From NCBI RefSeq assembly GCF_013868415.1, contig NZ_JACEMT010000046.1, positions 1 through 64,000 of the forward strand: a stretch of DNA of 64,000 nucleotides, given 5' to 3'. The notes beneath the pieces were generated by a model that made no database searches, was not told the origin of the DNA, and was given only the letters and a program-made list of their open reading frames with translations. Source of the DNA: Marinobacterium marinum. GTDB lineage: Bacteria; Pseudomonadota; Gammaproteobacteria; Pseudomonadales; Balneatricaceae. Below are positions 38,801-46,933 of this stretch, in pieces; positions within the stretch are counted from its first letter, which is position 1, and each line of letters starts with the position of its first letter. The position numbers were made by a program, and so were the translations under genes.

Positions 38801-39079
38801 CAGCAAGGGCTCTGTGAGTGACCAGGGATGCCAGTTCAGGTGCAACTGCTCAACGCCGATCTTCATGCCGTCCTGACGAAAACTGAGGCGCTGTATCCGC
38901 AGATCCTCAGTCAAGGTTCCGTCGATCCCGTCCAGCTCAAGCTGAGGCACAAAAGAGGCCAGGGTATTCAGGGCAAAACGCGTGCCTGACGGCACAAACA
39001 GGACGACGGCCAGCAACAGTACAACAAACAGAATCAGGACCAGGATCGAACCCAGCCCCCAACGTAGCAGCGGTCTCAC
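35855..39079 (-). CDS. tamB: translocation and assembly module subunit TamB
   Basis: A 1074-residue inner-membrane-anchored periplasmic protein. Residues 5-29 are the N-terminal membrane anchor; the rest is beta-rich, AsmA/DUF490-type sequence with long repeated strands forming the hydrophobic groove of this family. The conserved C-terminal DUF490 domain (about 740-1074) ends in GSGADLLYTLER. TamB spans the periplasm and works with TamA in outer-membrane protein insertion and phospholipid transport. Its ATG overlaps the tamA stop by 4 bp. It is somewhat shorter than E. coli TamB (1259). Confidence 0.94.
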   Translation of the reverse strand: MRPLLRWGLGSILVLILFVVLLLAVVLFVPSGTRFALNTLASFVPQLELDGIDGTLTEDLRIQRLSFRQDGMKIGVEQLHLNWHPWSLTEPLLKVNELSVAGLDVSLPPSEPEPDDTTAAPPQFPELPSVELPLALEVDRVSLERIRVAQADQVLVDELSVRLSLRTQDQLLLIEPLQLEQPGSQLALKGWVEPSRQFLTHLEVQGGTDLVHWVKLDHWPEQVPLNADLVVDFDGAAQAATLMLDASQGKTRVRLQSQVEGQSGIRVHYQLHAEGIDPALAAPEWPGRLSLEASGQVELGGELPLLALELRGLNGQLREQAISASAKLSGDTRQWDIDTFNLRYAGARADVSGQVSDRLALKWALKAPDLARLLPEAAGQLELNGQVQGAMMKPAVQARIRADRLAYAEQASLESLTGDIALDLSGGSEWRADLQLMNAEAAGQVIEEVMLKLTGKPEQHQLTFSAKGSPGLVELAAAGGWQPEAQRWTGQLQRLELAPQPLSHWRSSAAAGLTLSPEGYQLQRFCLEEQSAGGDLCLLAEGSFAGRTQAQIQLDQLALELLTPLLNGMKLTPTLSADIDFSQQPGGQPALNARLRTSEGTLTPAEAEQTLSLEPLEVSAALANDNLSIQAQTLLTFLSGELDLSLAVDGLSRGQTLRGDLKLNADDLSLVSVLVPDLQNMKGQIGGQLLLGGTLASPELSGELNYLEGGVELPALGLVITPLEFRLNQSGLPGQAHFTALATSGEGTLNLVGDYDLAERSGEVALSGDNFTAMNTSEIQALISPHLELALGSREIRLGGTLKVPMAHISPPKTQESAVKPSSDVVRVEGDQALEKEPVIPVYADLRIELGDDVRVDVLGFKGRLLGALRVEEVPGQVAKATGSIQVESGAYRLYGQQLQIRRGSLVYAAGPVDNPGLDLRIGREIEEVIVGANVSGTLREPRMDLYGEPAMPDSSVLSYLLLGKAPGEGSAGEQQMMMQAALALGMSQGNRVTGKLRESLALDEFGFDNSEGDESAFFIGKYLSPRLYLRYGIGVLDAVNTLSLKYKLTDKWRAEGHSSELGSGADLLYTLER

Positions 39080-40815
39080 AAGTCAGGCCCCAAAGTGAAG
39101 TGAATCTGCCAGCCATCCTCGTCCAGAGGGACAGCAAAATCCAGCCGTATCGGTCCGACCGGCGACTGCCAGCGACCACCAATACCCACACCGGTTTTAA
39201 GATCCATCTCGTTATCATCAAAGGCATTGCCGGTATCCACGAAGGCCGCCACCCGCCACTTGTCCTTGACCAGATAGTCCATTTCGACACTGCCGGCAAC
39301 CAGGTAGCGGCCACCGAGAACATCACCGCTCTCACCCATGGGCCCCAGTGACTGGTAGCTGTAGCCACGCACACTGTTATCCCCCCCGGCATAAAAACGC
39401 ATGCTCGCCGGCAACATATCCACAGAATCGATCAGCGTCATGCCCACTTCGGCGCGGCTCAGCAGGCGCCAGCGCTCGGCCAGGGTATCAACGCGCTTGC
39501 CACGCACGTTCAACTGCAGCAAGTCTACGTCCGACAACAGGGCTTCACTGGCGCCTGCCACGCTGAAGCTGATTTGATGCCCCTTCGTCGTATTCAACCG
39601 GTCATCGGCACGTGTACGACTGAAGCGCGCACTGGGGATCAAAAGCGTCGAGTCCTGCTCTTCGCCCTCAAAGGTCCAGGTTTCCTGCAACCAGTCCAGG
39701 GCCAGGCGACGCTCCCACTCACCCACCTGTTTCTGCCAGCTGCCGCCAATGCTGACCGTCTGGGCATCAATCGTGTCGGACTGCTCGTCTTCCAGCATCA
39801 GGTTAAAGGCAAAACGGTCGGTGGTCGGGTTTTCACCCGGTATCTGGTAACTGCTCGTAAATTGCTGACGAATCTCGGATAAACGCAGACGGGTATCCAG
39901 GGTGTGGCCATTCGAGTTCAGCCAGCGCCGAGTGACCCCCAGCTGCATTCGTGCCCCCGTATCCGTGCCATACCCAAACCCCGCCTGATACAGACTGCGC
40001 TTCTGTGGCGTCAGTTTCACATCAATGGGAATCTCGGCATCCGCCAGCTCATCCAGCCGTGGGCGCACTTCCACATCGGCAAAATAGTCACTGTTGATCA
40101 GGTTACGCTGAAACTCCACCAGCTTGGCAGTTGCCACCGGATCACCGGTTTCAAAGGGTGTATAGCGGCGCAACAGTGATTCGGATATTGGGGCCTCATC
40201 AAAGCGTATTTCACCGATACGCGCCCTGGGCCCAGTGATATAAATCAATTCAATGTCGGCCCTATTGGCTGCCACATCCACACGAATTTCACTCACCTGA
40301 AAACGGGCTTCATAATAGCCTCGTTCCGCGGCGTGTGACTGCAGACTGCTTTTCAAGGATGCGTAGTCGGCGTGAATCAGAGGAGCCCCTGATTTGACCG
40401 GCGTATCCGCCAAAACCTGCTGCAGCACCTTGTCATCGGCTCCCTCCCCTTCAAGCAACAGGTGGGCCCGACCGATCAGCATCTGCGGCCCGGTTTCAAC
40501 CCGGTACCGGGCCTGCCACTGTTGAGGCTCCCCCTCAACATTCAACTCCAGGTCCAGCTTGGGGTGATAATAACCATACGGCTCAAGCGCCGTACGAATC
40601 TGGGCCGGCGCCTGTCGATGCAGGTAGCGAACTCGGCTGGCCGTTGGCCAGGGCCCTTCTTTGGTCATGACATCGTCAATTTGCAACAGGGCACGGATAT
40701 TATCAGCCGGCTCACCTTCAACACCTTCCAGGGTGAGTTGAGCGGCCAGCACCTGTCCACTGATGCAGAACATACACAGCAGGGTCAGTATGCGGAAAGG
40801 ATACAACACAGGCAC
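39076..40815 (-). CDS. tamA: translocation and assembly module subunit TamA
   Basis: A 579-residue outer membrane protein of the Omp85/BamA superfamily. A signal peptide (residues 1-24, cut after VLA) is followed by three POTRA domains (about 25-265) and a 16-strand barrel. The barrel has RFYAGGDNSVRGYSYQSLGP, the conserved VRGY/F motif of the lid loop, and a final strand ending GPDL. The start codon is GTG, with AAGGAG upstream; no ATG is available nearby. E. coli TamA has 577 residues, so the length fits. Confidence 0.95.
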   Translation of the reverse strand: MPVLYPFRILTLLCMFCISGQVLAAQLTLEGVEGEPADNIRALLQIDDVMTKEGPWPTASRVRYLHRQAPAQIRTALEPYGYYHPKLDLELNVEGEPQQWQARYRVETGPQMLIGRAHLLLEGEGADDKVLQQVLADTPVKSGAPLIHADYASLKSSLQSHAAERGYYEARFQVSEIRVDVAANRADIELIYITGPRARIGEIRFDEAPISESLLRRYTPFETGDPVATAKLVEFQRNLINSDYFADVEVRPRLDELADAEIPIDVKLTPQKRSLYQAGFGYGTDTGARMQLGVTRRWLNSNGHTLDTRLRLSEIRQQFTSSYQIPGENPTTDRFAFNLMLEDEQSDTIDAQTVSIGGSWQKQVGEWERRLALDWLQETWTFEGEEQDSTLLIPSARFSRTRADDRLNTTKGHQISFSVAGASEALLSDVDLLQLNVRGKRVDTLAERWRLLSRAEVGMTLIDSVDMLPASMRFYAGGDNSVRGYSYQSLGPMGESGDVLGGRYLVAGSVEMDYLVKDKWRVAAFVDTGNAFDDNEMDLKTGVGIGGRWQSPVGPIRLDFAVPLDEDGWQIHFTLGPDL

Positions 40816-40927
40816 TCAGACGGCTCCTTCGATTGAGTCTGGCGCCATTCTAACCCGCAAAACAACGGTATGTCTTTCCCTGTTAAACCCCATTTCACAC
40901 ATTCGCACTCACTCTAATATGGACACC

Positions 40928-40950
40928 GTAACGTTATGTAGTAACATTAC
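40928..40950 (+). promoter_or_regulatory. Zur-like operator upstream of zrgA-like operon
   Basis: A 23-bp imperfect palindrome with arms GTAACGTTA and TAACATTAC, similar to the gammaproteobacterial Zur consensus (core TGTTATAnTATAACA). It sits 30 bp upstream of the start of a gene of the zinc-regulated ZrgA family, matching repression by zinc-loaded Zur. Confidence 0.7.
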
Positions 40951-40979
40951 ATTTCGATCACGTCTACCCGGAGGTATTC

Positions 40980-41531
40980 ATGCTACGCCCCCCCCACGCC
41001 CTGCTGCTCGCCCTGCTGCCGCTACCCGGTCTGATGGCGGCCGGTGTACACCAGCATGGCGTCGCACAACTGGACCTGGTTATCGAACCGCCTCTCATAG
41101 CTGTCGCCTTCAGCTCCCCGCTGGCCAACCTGACCGGTTTTGAGCACGCTCCATCGACAGCCGACGAACAACAGATCTGGGACCGGGCACTGGCTCAACT
41201 GAGGCGTTCCGAAGAGCTGATACGGTTACCGGCGGCCGCCGATTGCAGCTTGAGTCGCGCTGATCTGCACCTGCCCTTTATCCCCGAAACCGGCCAACAG
41301 ACTTCGACGCAGGCTCATGCTCATGACCATGCCCATGAAGGTAGCGACACCGGCCACCATGCCGACCTGATGGCCGAGTATCAGTACCTGTGCGCCAACA
41401 GTGCGGCACTGGAGGCACTGGAATTTCCGCTTATGCAGGTTTTTCCGGCCATCGAACGCCTGGATATCCAGTCCATCACCCCAACCGGGCAACACCGACA
41501 CACGCTCACTCACGGACAAACCCGACTGTAG
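40980..41531 (+). CDS. zrgA: DUF2796 / ZrgA family zinc uptake protein
   Basis: A 183-residue secreted protein with a signal peptide (residues 1-20) and the family opening GVHQHGVAQLDLV. A His-rich stretch near residues 104-121 (AHAHDHAHEGSDTGHH) can bind zinc. In Vibrio cholerae, ZrgA is part of the ZrgABCDE zinc uptake system controlled by Zur; here a Zur-like box precedes it and an ABC ATPase, a permease and a DUF3299 gene follow. GGAGG lies 6 bases before the ATG. Periplasmic location is predicted. Confidence 0.88.
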   Translation: MLRPPHALLLALLPLPGLMAAGVHQHGVAQLDLVIEPPLIAVAFSSPLANLTGFEHAPSTADEQQIWDRALAQLRRSEELIRLPAAADCSLSRADLHLPFIPETGQQTSTQAHAHDHAHEGSDTGHHADLMAEYQYLCANSAALEALEFPLMQVFPAIERLDIQSITPTGQHRHTLTHGQTRL

Positions 41532-41536
41532 CGCCC

Positions 41537-42226
41537 ATGACCCACATACTGCATCTGAAAAACCTGCAATTTTCCTGGCCCGGACAGCCCCCCGTCATCG
41601 AACTGGATCAACTCCACCTGGCACCAGGCGAACACCTGTTTATTCAGGGACCTTCCGGCAGTGGCAAAACCACGCTACTGAACCTGATCACGGGGTTACA
41701 GCCCGGCTATCACGGGGCAGTAACGGTCGCCGGACGAGAACTGGCTCGCCTGTCCTCCCGAGCACGGGACCAGTTCAGAGCGGACCATATGGGTCTTCTG
41801 TTTCAGCAATTCAACCTTCTGCCTTACCTGAACCTGGTTGATAACGTCACCCTGCCCTGCACTCTGTCCGCAGCACGCCGCACAACGGCCAGCCAAGACA
41901 GCGGCTCAGTCGACCGGGAAGCCGAACGGCTACTGACCCGACTGCAGTTGCCACCACAGCTGTTCCGGCAACGTCGCACAGCCGAGCTTTCCATCGGACA
42001 GCAACAGCGTGTCGCAGCCGCCCGCGCCCTTATCGGACGCCCTGCCCTGATCATCGCGGATGAACCCACATCGGCGCTGGATCATGCCAGCCGCGATCAC
42101 TTCATCCAGTTGCTGTTCGAAGAGCTGGAGCAAAGCGGCAGCACCCTGCTGATGGTCAGTCACGACCCGGCACTGGCCGCCCGCTTCCCCCGACACCTAC
42201 AGTTGGGAGCAGCAACAATATGTTGA
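41537..42226 (+). CDS. ABC transporter ATP-binding protein (LolD/MacB type)
   Basis: A 229-residue ATPase with Walker A GPSGSGKTT (about residues 38-46), Q loop FQQFNLLPYLN, and Walker B ALIIADEPTSALD. The signature is LSIGQQQRV, with isoleucine in place of the usual glycine of LSGGQ. It starts 5 bp after the zrgA-like gene and overlaps the permease gene by 7 bp. Such MacB-type pairs usually extract or move substrates in the envelope rather than import ions; here it belongs to a zinc-regulated operon. Confidence 0.92.
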   Translation: MTHILHLKNLQFSWPGQPPVIELDQLHLAPGEHLFIQGPSGSGKTTLLNLITGLQPGYHGAVTVAGRELARLSSRARDQFRADHMGLLFQQFNLLPYLNLVDNVTLPCTLSAARRTTASQDSGSVDREAERLLTRLQLPPQLFRQRRTAELSIGQQQRVAAARALIGRPALIIADEPTSALDHASRDHFIQLLFEELEQSGSTLLMVSHDPALAARFPRHLQLGAATIC

Positions 42227-43476
42227 TACGCCTCGCCTGGAGCAGCCTGAGAAGCCGCTGGGCAACCGCCCTGCTGACGCTCTGCACCATTGCCCTGAGC
42301 ACCGCCCTGTTACTGGGTGTACAACAGATTCGCGAACACACCCGTCAGAATTTCATGGCAACAGTCGCGGGGACCGACCTGATCGTGGGAGCCCGCTCGG
42401 GGCCGATACAATTATTGCTGTACTCGCTTTTTCACATTGGTTCTGCCACCAGCAATATCCAGTGGAGCAGTCATGAAACACTGCAACACGACGCCCGAGT
42501 CGACTGGACCATCCCTCTGTCACTGGGCGACTCCCACCGCGGTTACCGGGTCGTCGGCACCTCCAGCGATCTGTTTCGGCATTATCGCTATGCCGACCAG
42601 CAAGCCCTGAGCTTTGCCGCCGGCGAACCCTTCAACGACCTGTTCAGCATCGTCCTTGGTGCGGAAGTCGCCCGGCAGCTGGGCTACCGGCTCGGCGACC
42701 CCGTCATCATTGCCCACGGCAGCGGTAACACCAGCTTCATGCAGCACAAGCATATGCCGTTCAAGATCAGCGGCATCCTGCAGCCGACCGGCACCCCCTT
42801 GGACCGGGCACTACTGGTTTCACTGGAAGGGCTGGAAGCCGTCCATCTCGGCTGGCGTGCCGGCGTTCCCCTGCCTGGTCTGGAAGTTTCACCGGAACAG
42901 GCTCGACAGCGCAACCTGACCCCGAAAGAGGTCACTGCAATTCTAGTGGGCTTGAAGTCACGCCTGCACACCTTTCACTTGCAGCGTGAACTCAACCAGC
43001 GACGTACCGACCCACTCACGGCAATCCTGCCAGGCGTGGCATTGCAGGAGCTCTGGCAGCTACTGGGTGTCGCCGAGAAGGCACTGCTGGCCGTATCCGC
43101 CTCAGCTCTGTTGATCGGCATGATCGGCATGCTGGCCGTACTGCTGGCAGCCACCCAGCAACGCCGACACGAAATCGCCATTTTGCGTGCTCTGGGCTGC
43201 CCTCCAGCTCGCGTAGCCCTGCTGCTGATCCAGGAAAGCCTGCTGTTGACATTGGGCGGCTTACTGCTGGGCATTCTGCTTCTGCAAGCCGGTCTCGCCC
43301 TGTTACAGGCTCCCCTGCTAAGCCAGTTTGGTCTGATGCTGTCTCTGGGGGCCTTGACACCCACCCAGTGGCAAATCTGTGCCCTTGTGCTGGCCCTCGG
43401 CCTTATCAGCGGGCTGGCACCCGCTTTACTTGCCTGGCGCCTGGCCTCCGCCAGTCACCTGATTCGACGAAACTAA
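42220..43476 (+). CDS. FtsX-like ABC transporter permease
   Basis: A 418-residue MacB/LolE-type permease. One helix near the N-terminus (residues 15-35) is followed by a large periplasmic MacB_PCD domain (about 40-280) and three C-terminal helices forming the FtsX domain with RRHEIAILRALGCPPARV. It is the partner of the ATPase just upstream (7-bp overlap). Homologues occur in ZrgABCDE-type zinc loci; transport of zinc itself is unproven. Confidence 0.9.
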   Translation: MLIRLAWSSLRSRWATALLTLCTIALSTALLLGVQQIREHTRQNFMATVAGTDLIVGARSGPIQLLLYSLFHIGSATSNIQWSSHETLQHDARVDWTIPLSLGDSHRGYRVVGTSSDLFRHYRYADQQALSFAAGEPFNDLFSIVLGAEVARQLGYRLGDPVIIAHGSGNTSFMQHKHMPFKISGILQPTGTPLDRALLVSLEGLEAVHLGWRAGVPLPGLEVSPEQARQRNLTPKEVTAILVGLKSRLHTFHLQRELNQRRTDPLTAILPGVALQELWQLLGVAEKALLAVSASALLIGMIGMLAVLLAATQQRRHEIAILRALGCPPARVALLLIQESLLLTLGGLLLGILLLQAGLALLQAPLLSQFGLMLSLGALTPTQWQICALVLALGLISGLAPALLAWRLASASHLIRRN

Positions 43477-43490
43477 CCGAGCAATCCCCA

Positions 43491-44069
43491 ATGCGATTTT
43501 TTACTCTGCTACTGTCACTATTGCTGTTTCCGTCCCTGGTTCAGGCCGACGACATTCAGGTCAATGGCGAACCTGCCCCCGAAGTACTTTGGGAAAGCCT
43601 GATGCCCAAGGATTACGTCCTGACATTGGAAAACATGTACAACAACCCCGATCTGGAGCTGCTGGACGATTACAGCGACAAGGCTCAGCGCCTGTATGAC
43701 GAAATGATGCAATCCCTGTCATCCGCACCGGTAGTCGATGACATGAATGGTAGAATGATCAGCATTCCCGGCTTTGTCGTTCCGTTGGAAGGGGAAGGCG
43801 AGCGAGTCGATCGTTTTTTCCTGGTACCCTATTTCGGCGCCTGCATCCATGTACCGCCACCGCCATCCAATCAGATGATTGATGTGCACTATGAGCCTGG
43901 CACCCGAGTCGATAGCCTCTATGATGCCGTACTGGTCAGCGGACGCCTGACCACCGAAGTCTTCAATCATGAAATGGGCACGGCAGGCTACCGCTTGGAA
44001 GCCTACCGTATCGCGCCCTACGAACTGCCGGAAGAGATGTTTGAGGATGCTCCGCCGGCCGGGGAATAA
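43491..44069 (+). CDS. DUF3299 domain periplasmic protein
   Basis: A 192-residue secreted protein with a signal peptide (residues 1-18, ending VQA-DD). The conserved DUF3299 core includes IPGFVVPLEGE, FFLVPYFGACIHVPPPPSNQ and the cysteine-histidine ACIHVP that may bind metal. It follows the ABC permease by 14 bp, as in zinc-regulated loci of other marine bacteria. Its last 52 bases overlap the oppositely directed ZnuB-like gene. Function is unknown; a metal-related role is inferred. Confidence 0.85.
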   Translation: MRFFTLLLSLLLFPSLVQADDIQVNGEPAPEVLWESLMPKDYVLTLENMYNNPDLELLDDYSDKAQRLYDEMMQSLSSAPVVDDMNGRMISIPGFVVPLEGEGERVDRFFLVPYFGACIHVPPPPSNQMIDVHYEPGTRVDSLYDAVLVSGRLTTEVFNHEMGTAGYRLEAYRIAPYELPEEMFEDAPPAGE

Positions 44070-44803
44070 GCGCGGCGCGGCGCCTTCAAGAGGATGGCAG
44101 CGATACTGGTCCCCAGCAAGGCCAGCACTACCGTTGCCCCCGCCGGCCAATCCAGTCGCCAGGCCAGCAGCAGGCCCAGCACATAACCGGCCAGCGCACT
44201 GAGTATGCCGGGCCAGCGCCCTCCGGACAACTGTGCGACCAGCGCCGGAGCGATCAACGTCACAAACACCAGATACACCCCCAACAAGGGAACCGACAGA
44301 CTCACCAGCAGAGCGAACACCGGATAAAAGGCCCAACCTGTCAACCGCCTGGCCTGCCAATACCAAAACCCGGCAACCGCCAGCGTCAACAATGCCAACG
44401 GCAGCATATCCGACCAGTTGACCCACAGAATGTCACCGTTCAGGCTGCGAGACAAACGGTGTCCCGCATGAGGGTCCCATGCCAGTACCAACAGCAGAAC
44501 CGAGGCAGCCCCCGCATACACCAGACCAATAATTGCCTCACGCTGCCACGGGAAGCGACGGCACCAGTAACCGATCAACAAGGCCCCTGCGACCGCCAGC
44601 CCCATACCGGCCAGAATGGCCTGCAGGGAAGACAGGTTCTGCTGCTGAGCCAGCAGGCTGCCCAATGCCGCCAACTGGGCAACCGCCAGATCAATAAACA
44701 GAATCCCCCGTTTCAGCACCTGCTCACCCAGCAGCAGGTGACTGCTCAGCACCAGGGCACCGGCAGCCAAAGGAGGCAGCAGAATAGCCAGCTCAGCGAG
44801 CAT
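44018..44803 (-). CDS. metal ABC transporter permease (ZnuB-like)
   Basis: A 261-residue integral membrane protein of the ABC-3 family with about eight helices. The conserved features are LLGEQVLKRGILFIDLAVAQLAALG near the start and VYLVFVTLIAPALVAQ in the second half. It follows a ZnuA-like binding protein with 11 bp of overlap. No matching ZnuC-type ATPase is adjacent. The final 17 codons (after about KAPRRAY) lie antisense to the DUF3299 gene and look like a non-conserved extension. Start at the ATG matching MLAELAILLPPL. Confidence 0.85.
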   Translation of the reverse strand: MLAELAILLPPLAAGALVLSSHLLLGEQVLKRGILFIDLAVAQLAALGSLLAQQQNLSSLQAILAGMGLAVAGALLIGYWCRRFPWQREAIIGLVYAGAASVLLLVLAWDPHAGHRLSRSLNGDILWVNWSDMLPLALLTLAVAGFWYWQARRLTGWAFYPVFALLVSLSVPLLGVYLVFVTLIAPALVAQLSGGRWPGILSALAGYVLGLLLAWRLDWPAGATVVLALLGTSIAAILLKAPRRAYSPAGGASSNISSGSS

Positions 44804-45698
44804 TTTGCTGCTCCAACAGCTGATCAAGGAGATGATCAAACAGCTGAGCGGGTGTTCCTATGCCCCGATCCGGCGCGATCGTTGAGGGTAACGCCAGCAC
44901 CGGCACACCCGTGCGCCGGGCCAGCCACTGCGCACTGTCGGGAGCCTGGTACCAACTGTGTACAATTGCCAAAGGTTTCCCGCTTTCCACTTGCCCTACC
45001 AGCGTGTTCAGATGCCCCGGCGTAGGCGGTACGCCCGGCCGCGGCTCCAGATCCGCGATGACCTCTATACCCAGCCAACGCCACAAGTAATCGAAAGTGC
45101 TGTGCTGTACAACTATGCGCTGCCCCCTGAGAGGTTCGGCCCGGGCCTGCCAATCCGCCAGTCGCTGCTGCCAGGCCAGCGACCAGCGCAGGTATCTCGC
45201 CCGATACTCGGCGGCCTGATCAGGATCGACCTGAGCCAGACGCTGACTCACCGCTGCACCGGCCTGACGCAGACGTTCAGGGTCCAACTGCAAATGCGGA
45301 TTACCTTCCGGATGCACGTCACCAGCGCCAAAGGGCACCTCATCCAGCTGGTCAATGGTTTCGACCACGCTGGCAATAAACAGCATGCCCGGCTGCCCAT
45401 TATGTACTCCAGGATTGGCCGCTCGCTGCTGCAGAGCCGGCAGCCATCCCGCTTCCAGTGCCGCTCCACTGCAAATCGCCAGATCGGCGCGGCGCAACCG
45501 CGCAATCAGACTGGGCCGCGCCTCTATATAGTGCGGGTCCTGGTAAGCATGTGTTGCGCTGGTCATACGAGCCTCGGGAGCCAGCTCTCGTGCCAGCGCC
45601 GCCCATTCAGGCTCACAGGCAAACAGGCTCAACGCCTGCACAGGCAGCGGCAGACAACCGAGCAATACCCATGCGCACAGCTTAGAACGCGTGCGCAT
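44793..45698 (-). CDS. metal ABC transporter substrate-binding protein (ZnuA-like)
   Basis: A 301-residue periplasmic protein with a signal peptide (about residues 1-23, ending VQA) and the cluster A-I binding-protein fold. Likely metal ligands are histidines in THAYQDPHYIEARPS, GNPHLQLDP and VVQHSTFDYL. There is no long His-rich loop; that role may be taken by the adjacent porin. The ATG at 45698 is preferred because GGAG lies 6 bases upstream; ATG 45701 is an alternative. Its start overlaps the porin gene end by 17 bp, so translation is coupled. Confidence 0.88.
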   Translation of the reverse strand: MRTRSKLCAWVLLGCLPLPVQALSLFACEPEWAALARELAPEARMTSATHAYQDPHYIEARPSLIARLRRADLAICSGAALEAGWLPALQQRAANPGVHNGQPGMLFIASVVETIDQLDEVPFGAGDVHPEGNPHLQLDPERLRQAGAAVSQRLAQVDPDQAAEYRARYLRWSLAWQQRLADWQARAEPLRGQRIVVQHSTFDYLWRWLGIEVIADLEPRPGVPPTPGHLNTLVGQVESGKPLAIVHSWYQAPDSAQWLARRTGVPVLALPSTIAPDRGIGTPAQLFDHLLDQLLEQQNAR

Positions 45699-46830
45699 CA
45701 TGAGCTCCAAAACTGATAATGTACTGCAAGGTCACAGCATTGTCGGCACCGGCAAAAGTATCGTGCCAATCTTCCACCACATCCTGATGCGTGTACTGCA
45801 GACGCAGGGTTTGCGTATGAGTCGGATTCCAGGCCAGCATGGCCGTGGTTTCCTTTAACGCGCCGTCATGGAAGTGGTCGCCATGACCCAGCTTCAGGTC
45901 GACACGGCCATGCCGCACCCCCGCACTCCAACGAGGCGCAAAACGGTATACCGCAGATCCATACCAGCCTTCGTGGTAATCATCACTGCCGGCATATTCA
46001 TTAAGGTCCGTCACCCGTGCATATTCCGCCGATAAGGTCAGCTGCTGGTTCCGATTATTGCCGCGCGGTGCCCACTTCCAGACCAGATCGGCCATGTAGA
46101 GGTGCTCGCCCGCATATTCGGCACCATGACTGTGCCCGTGGTGTCCATCGGCTCCGTGGTCATGGTGATCGTGGTGATGCCCATGTGCTTCGGCACCGCT
46201 TTCCAGCATCCGGTTACGCAGGTAGCTGACCCCGGCCTGCCAACTCTGCGATTCGGACAGGTCTCCGCCCAGACTGGTTGACAGCGCCCAGGTCCCAACG
46301 GTCGGGTTCCCCTCGAATTCGCCCAGCTCGCCCCCGTCAAATGCTTCAGCACTGATGCGCCAATAGAGATCCGTTGGCATCACCATACTCAGTCCCAGAC
46401 CGTCATCGTAGTAGTGCCCGCCCAAGAAGGCGCGGTACAAAAGCGGACGTTCCGAAAAGCTGTCAGCGTGCGGGTGCTGGCCATTGAGATACCCCAGGTC
46501 GGAGAGAAAACGACCACCGCGCAACGTCAGCCCTGCCGGCAACGACAGTGATTGCAGATAAGCTTCTTCGATACTGAAGTCGGTCTCTTCTTCATTCGCC
46601 TCGGCAACCGCCGTGAATTTGCCGGTTGCGACATTGCCGAACTGCTGCCTGACGCCAAGTTCGGTATGGCTAAGCCCCCAACCTTCCAGGCGCCCCCCCA
46701 GAGCCGTATTGTCGGATTTGTGGTAAGCGTCAATGGTCAAGCTGATTTCCGGTGTTTGCAGCTCGGCCTGAGCCTGAAGGCTAGTCAGCAAAGTCAGAGG
46801 GAGAAGCCATCGAACAGGAGAAGATACCAT
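45682..46830 (-). CDS. His-rich outer membrane porin, zinc-regulated
   Basis: A 382-residue predicted outer membrane beta barrel. The signal peptide covers residues 1-22 (LQAQA). The body alternates polar and nonpolar residues and ends with LQYIISFGAHDAHAF, a terminal strand near but not exactly at the end. A loop around residues 214-236 is very rich in histidine (HGHHHDHHDHGADGHHGHSH), suited to catching zinc at the surface. It is the first gene of porin-znuA-znuB with Zur-like sites upstream. A role as a zinc entry channel is inferred. Confidence 0.85.
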   Translation of the reverse strand: MVSSPVRWLLPLTLLTSLQAQAELQTPEISLTIDAYHKSDNTALGGRLEGWGLSHTELGVRQQFGNVATGKFTAVAEANEEETDFSIEEAYLQSLSLPAGLTLRGGRFLSDLGYLNGQHPHADSFSERPLLYRAFLGGHYYDDGLGLSMVMPTDLYWRISAEAFDGGELGEFEGNPTVGTWALSTSLGGDLSESQSWQAGVSYLRNRMLESGAEAHGHHHDHHDHGADGHHGHSHGAEYAGEHLYMADLVWKWAPRGNNRNQQLTLSAEYARVTDLNEYAGSDDYHEGWYGSAVYRFAPRWSAGVRHGRVDLKLGHGDHFHDGALKETTAMLAWNPTHTQTLRLQYTHQDVVEDWHDTFAGADNAVTLQYIISFGAHDAHAF

Positions 46831-46849
46831 AGTGAAAAACTGCCTTTTT

Positions 46850-46892
46850 AGTTACGATATAACAATAATATTACTTTCGTTATAACATAACA
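46850..46892 (-). promoter_or_regulatory. two Zur-like sites upstream of porin-znuAB operon
   Basis: Two 15-bp matches to the Zur core TGTTATAnTATAACA: 46878-46892 (CGTTATAACATAACA, 12 of 14 defined bases) and 46850-46864 (AGTTACGATATAACA, 11 of 14). They lie 20-62 bp before the porin start, in a very AT-rich promoter region. Confidence 0.6.
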
Positions 46893-46933
46893 TCAACCTT
46901 GCGGCGGGAATCTATGATCCCCTTCTCGTCAAT

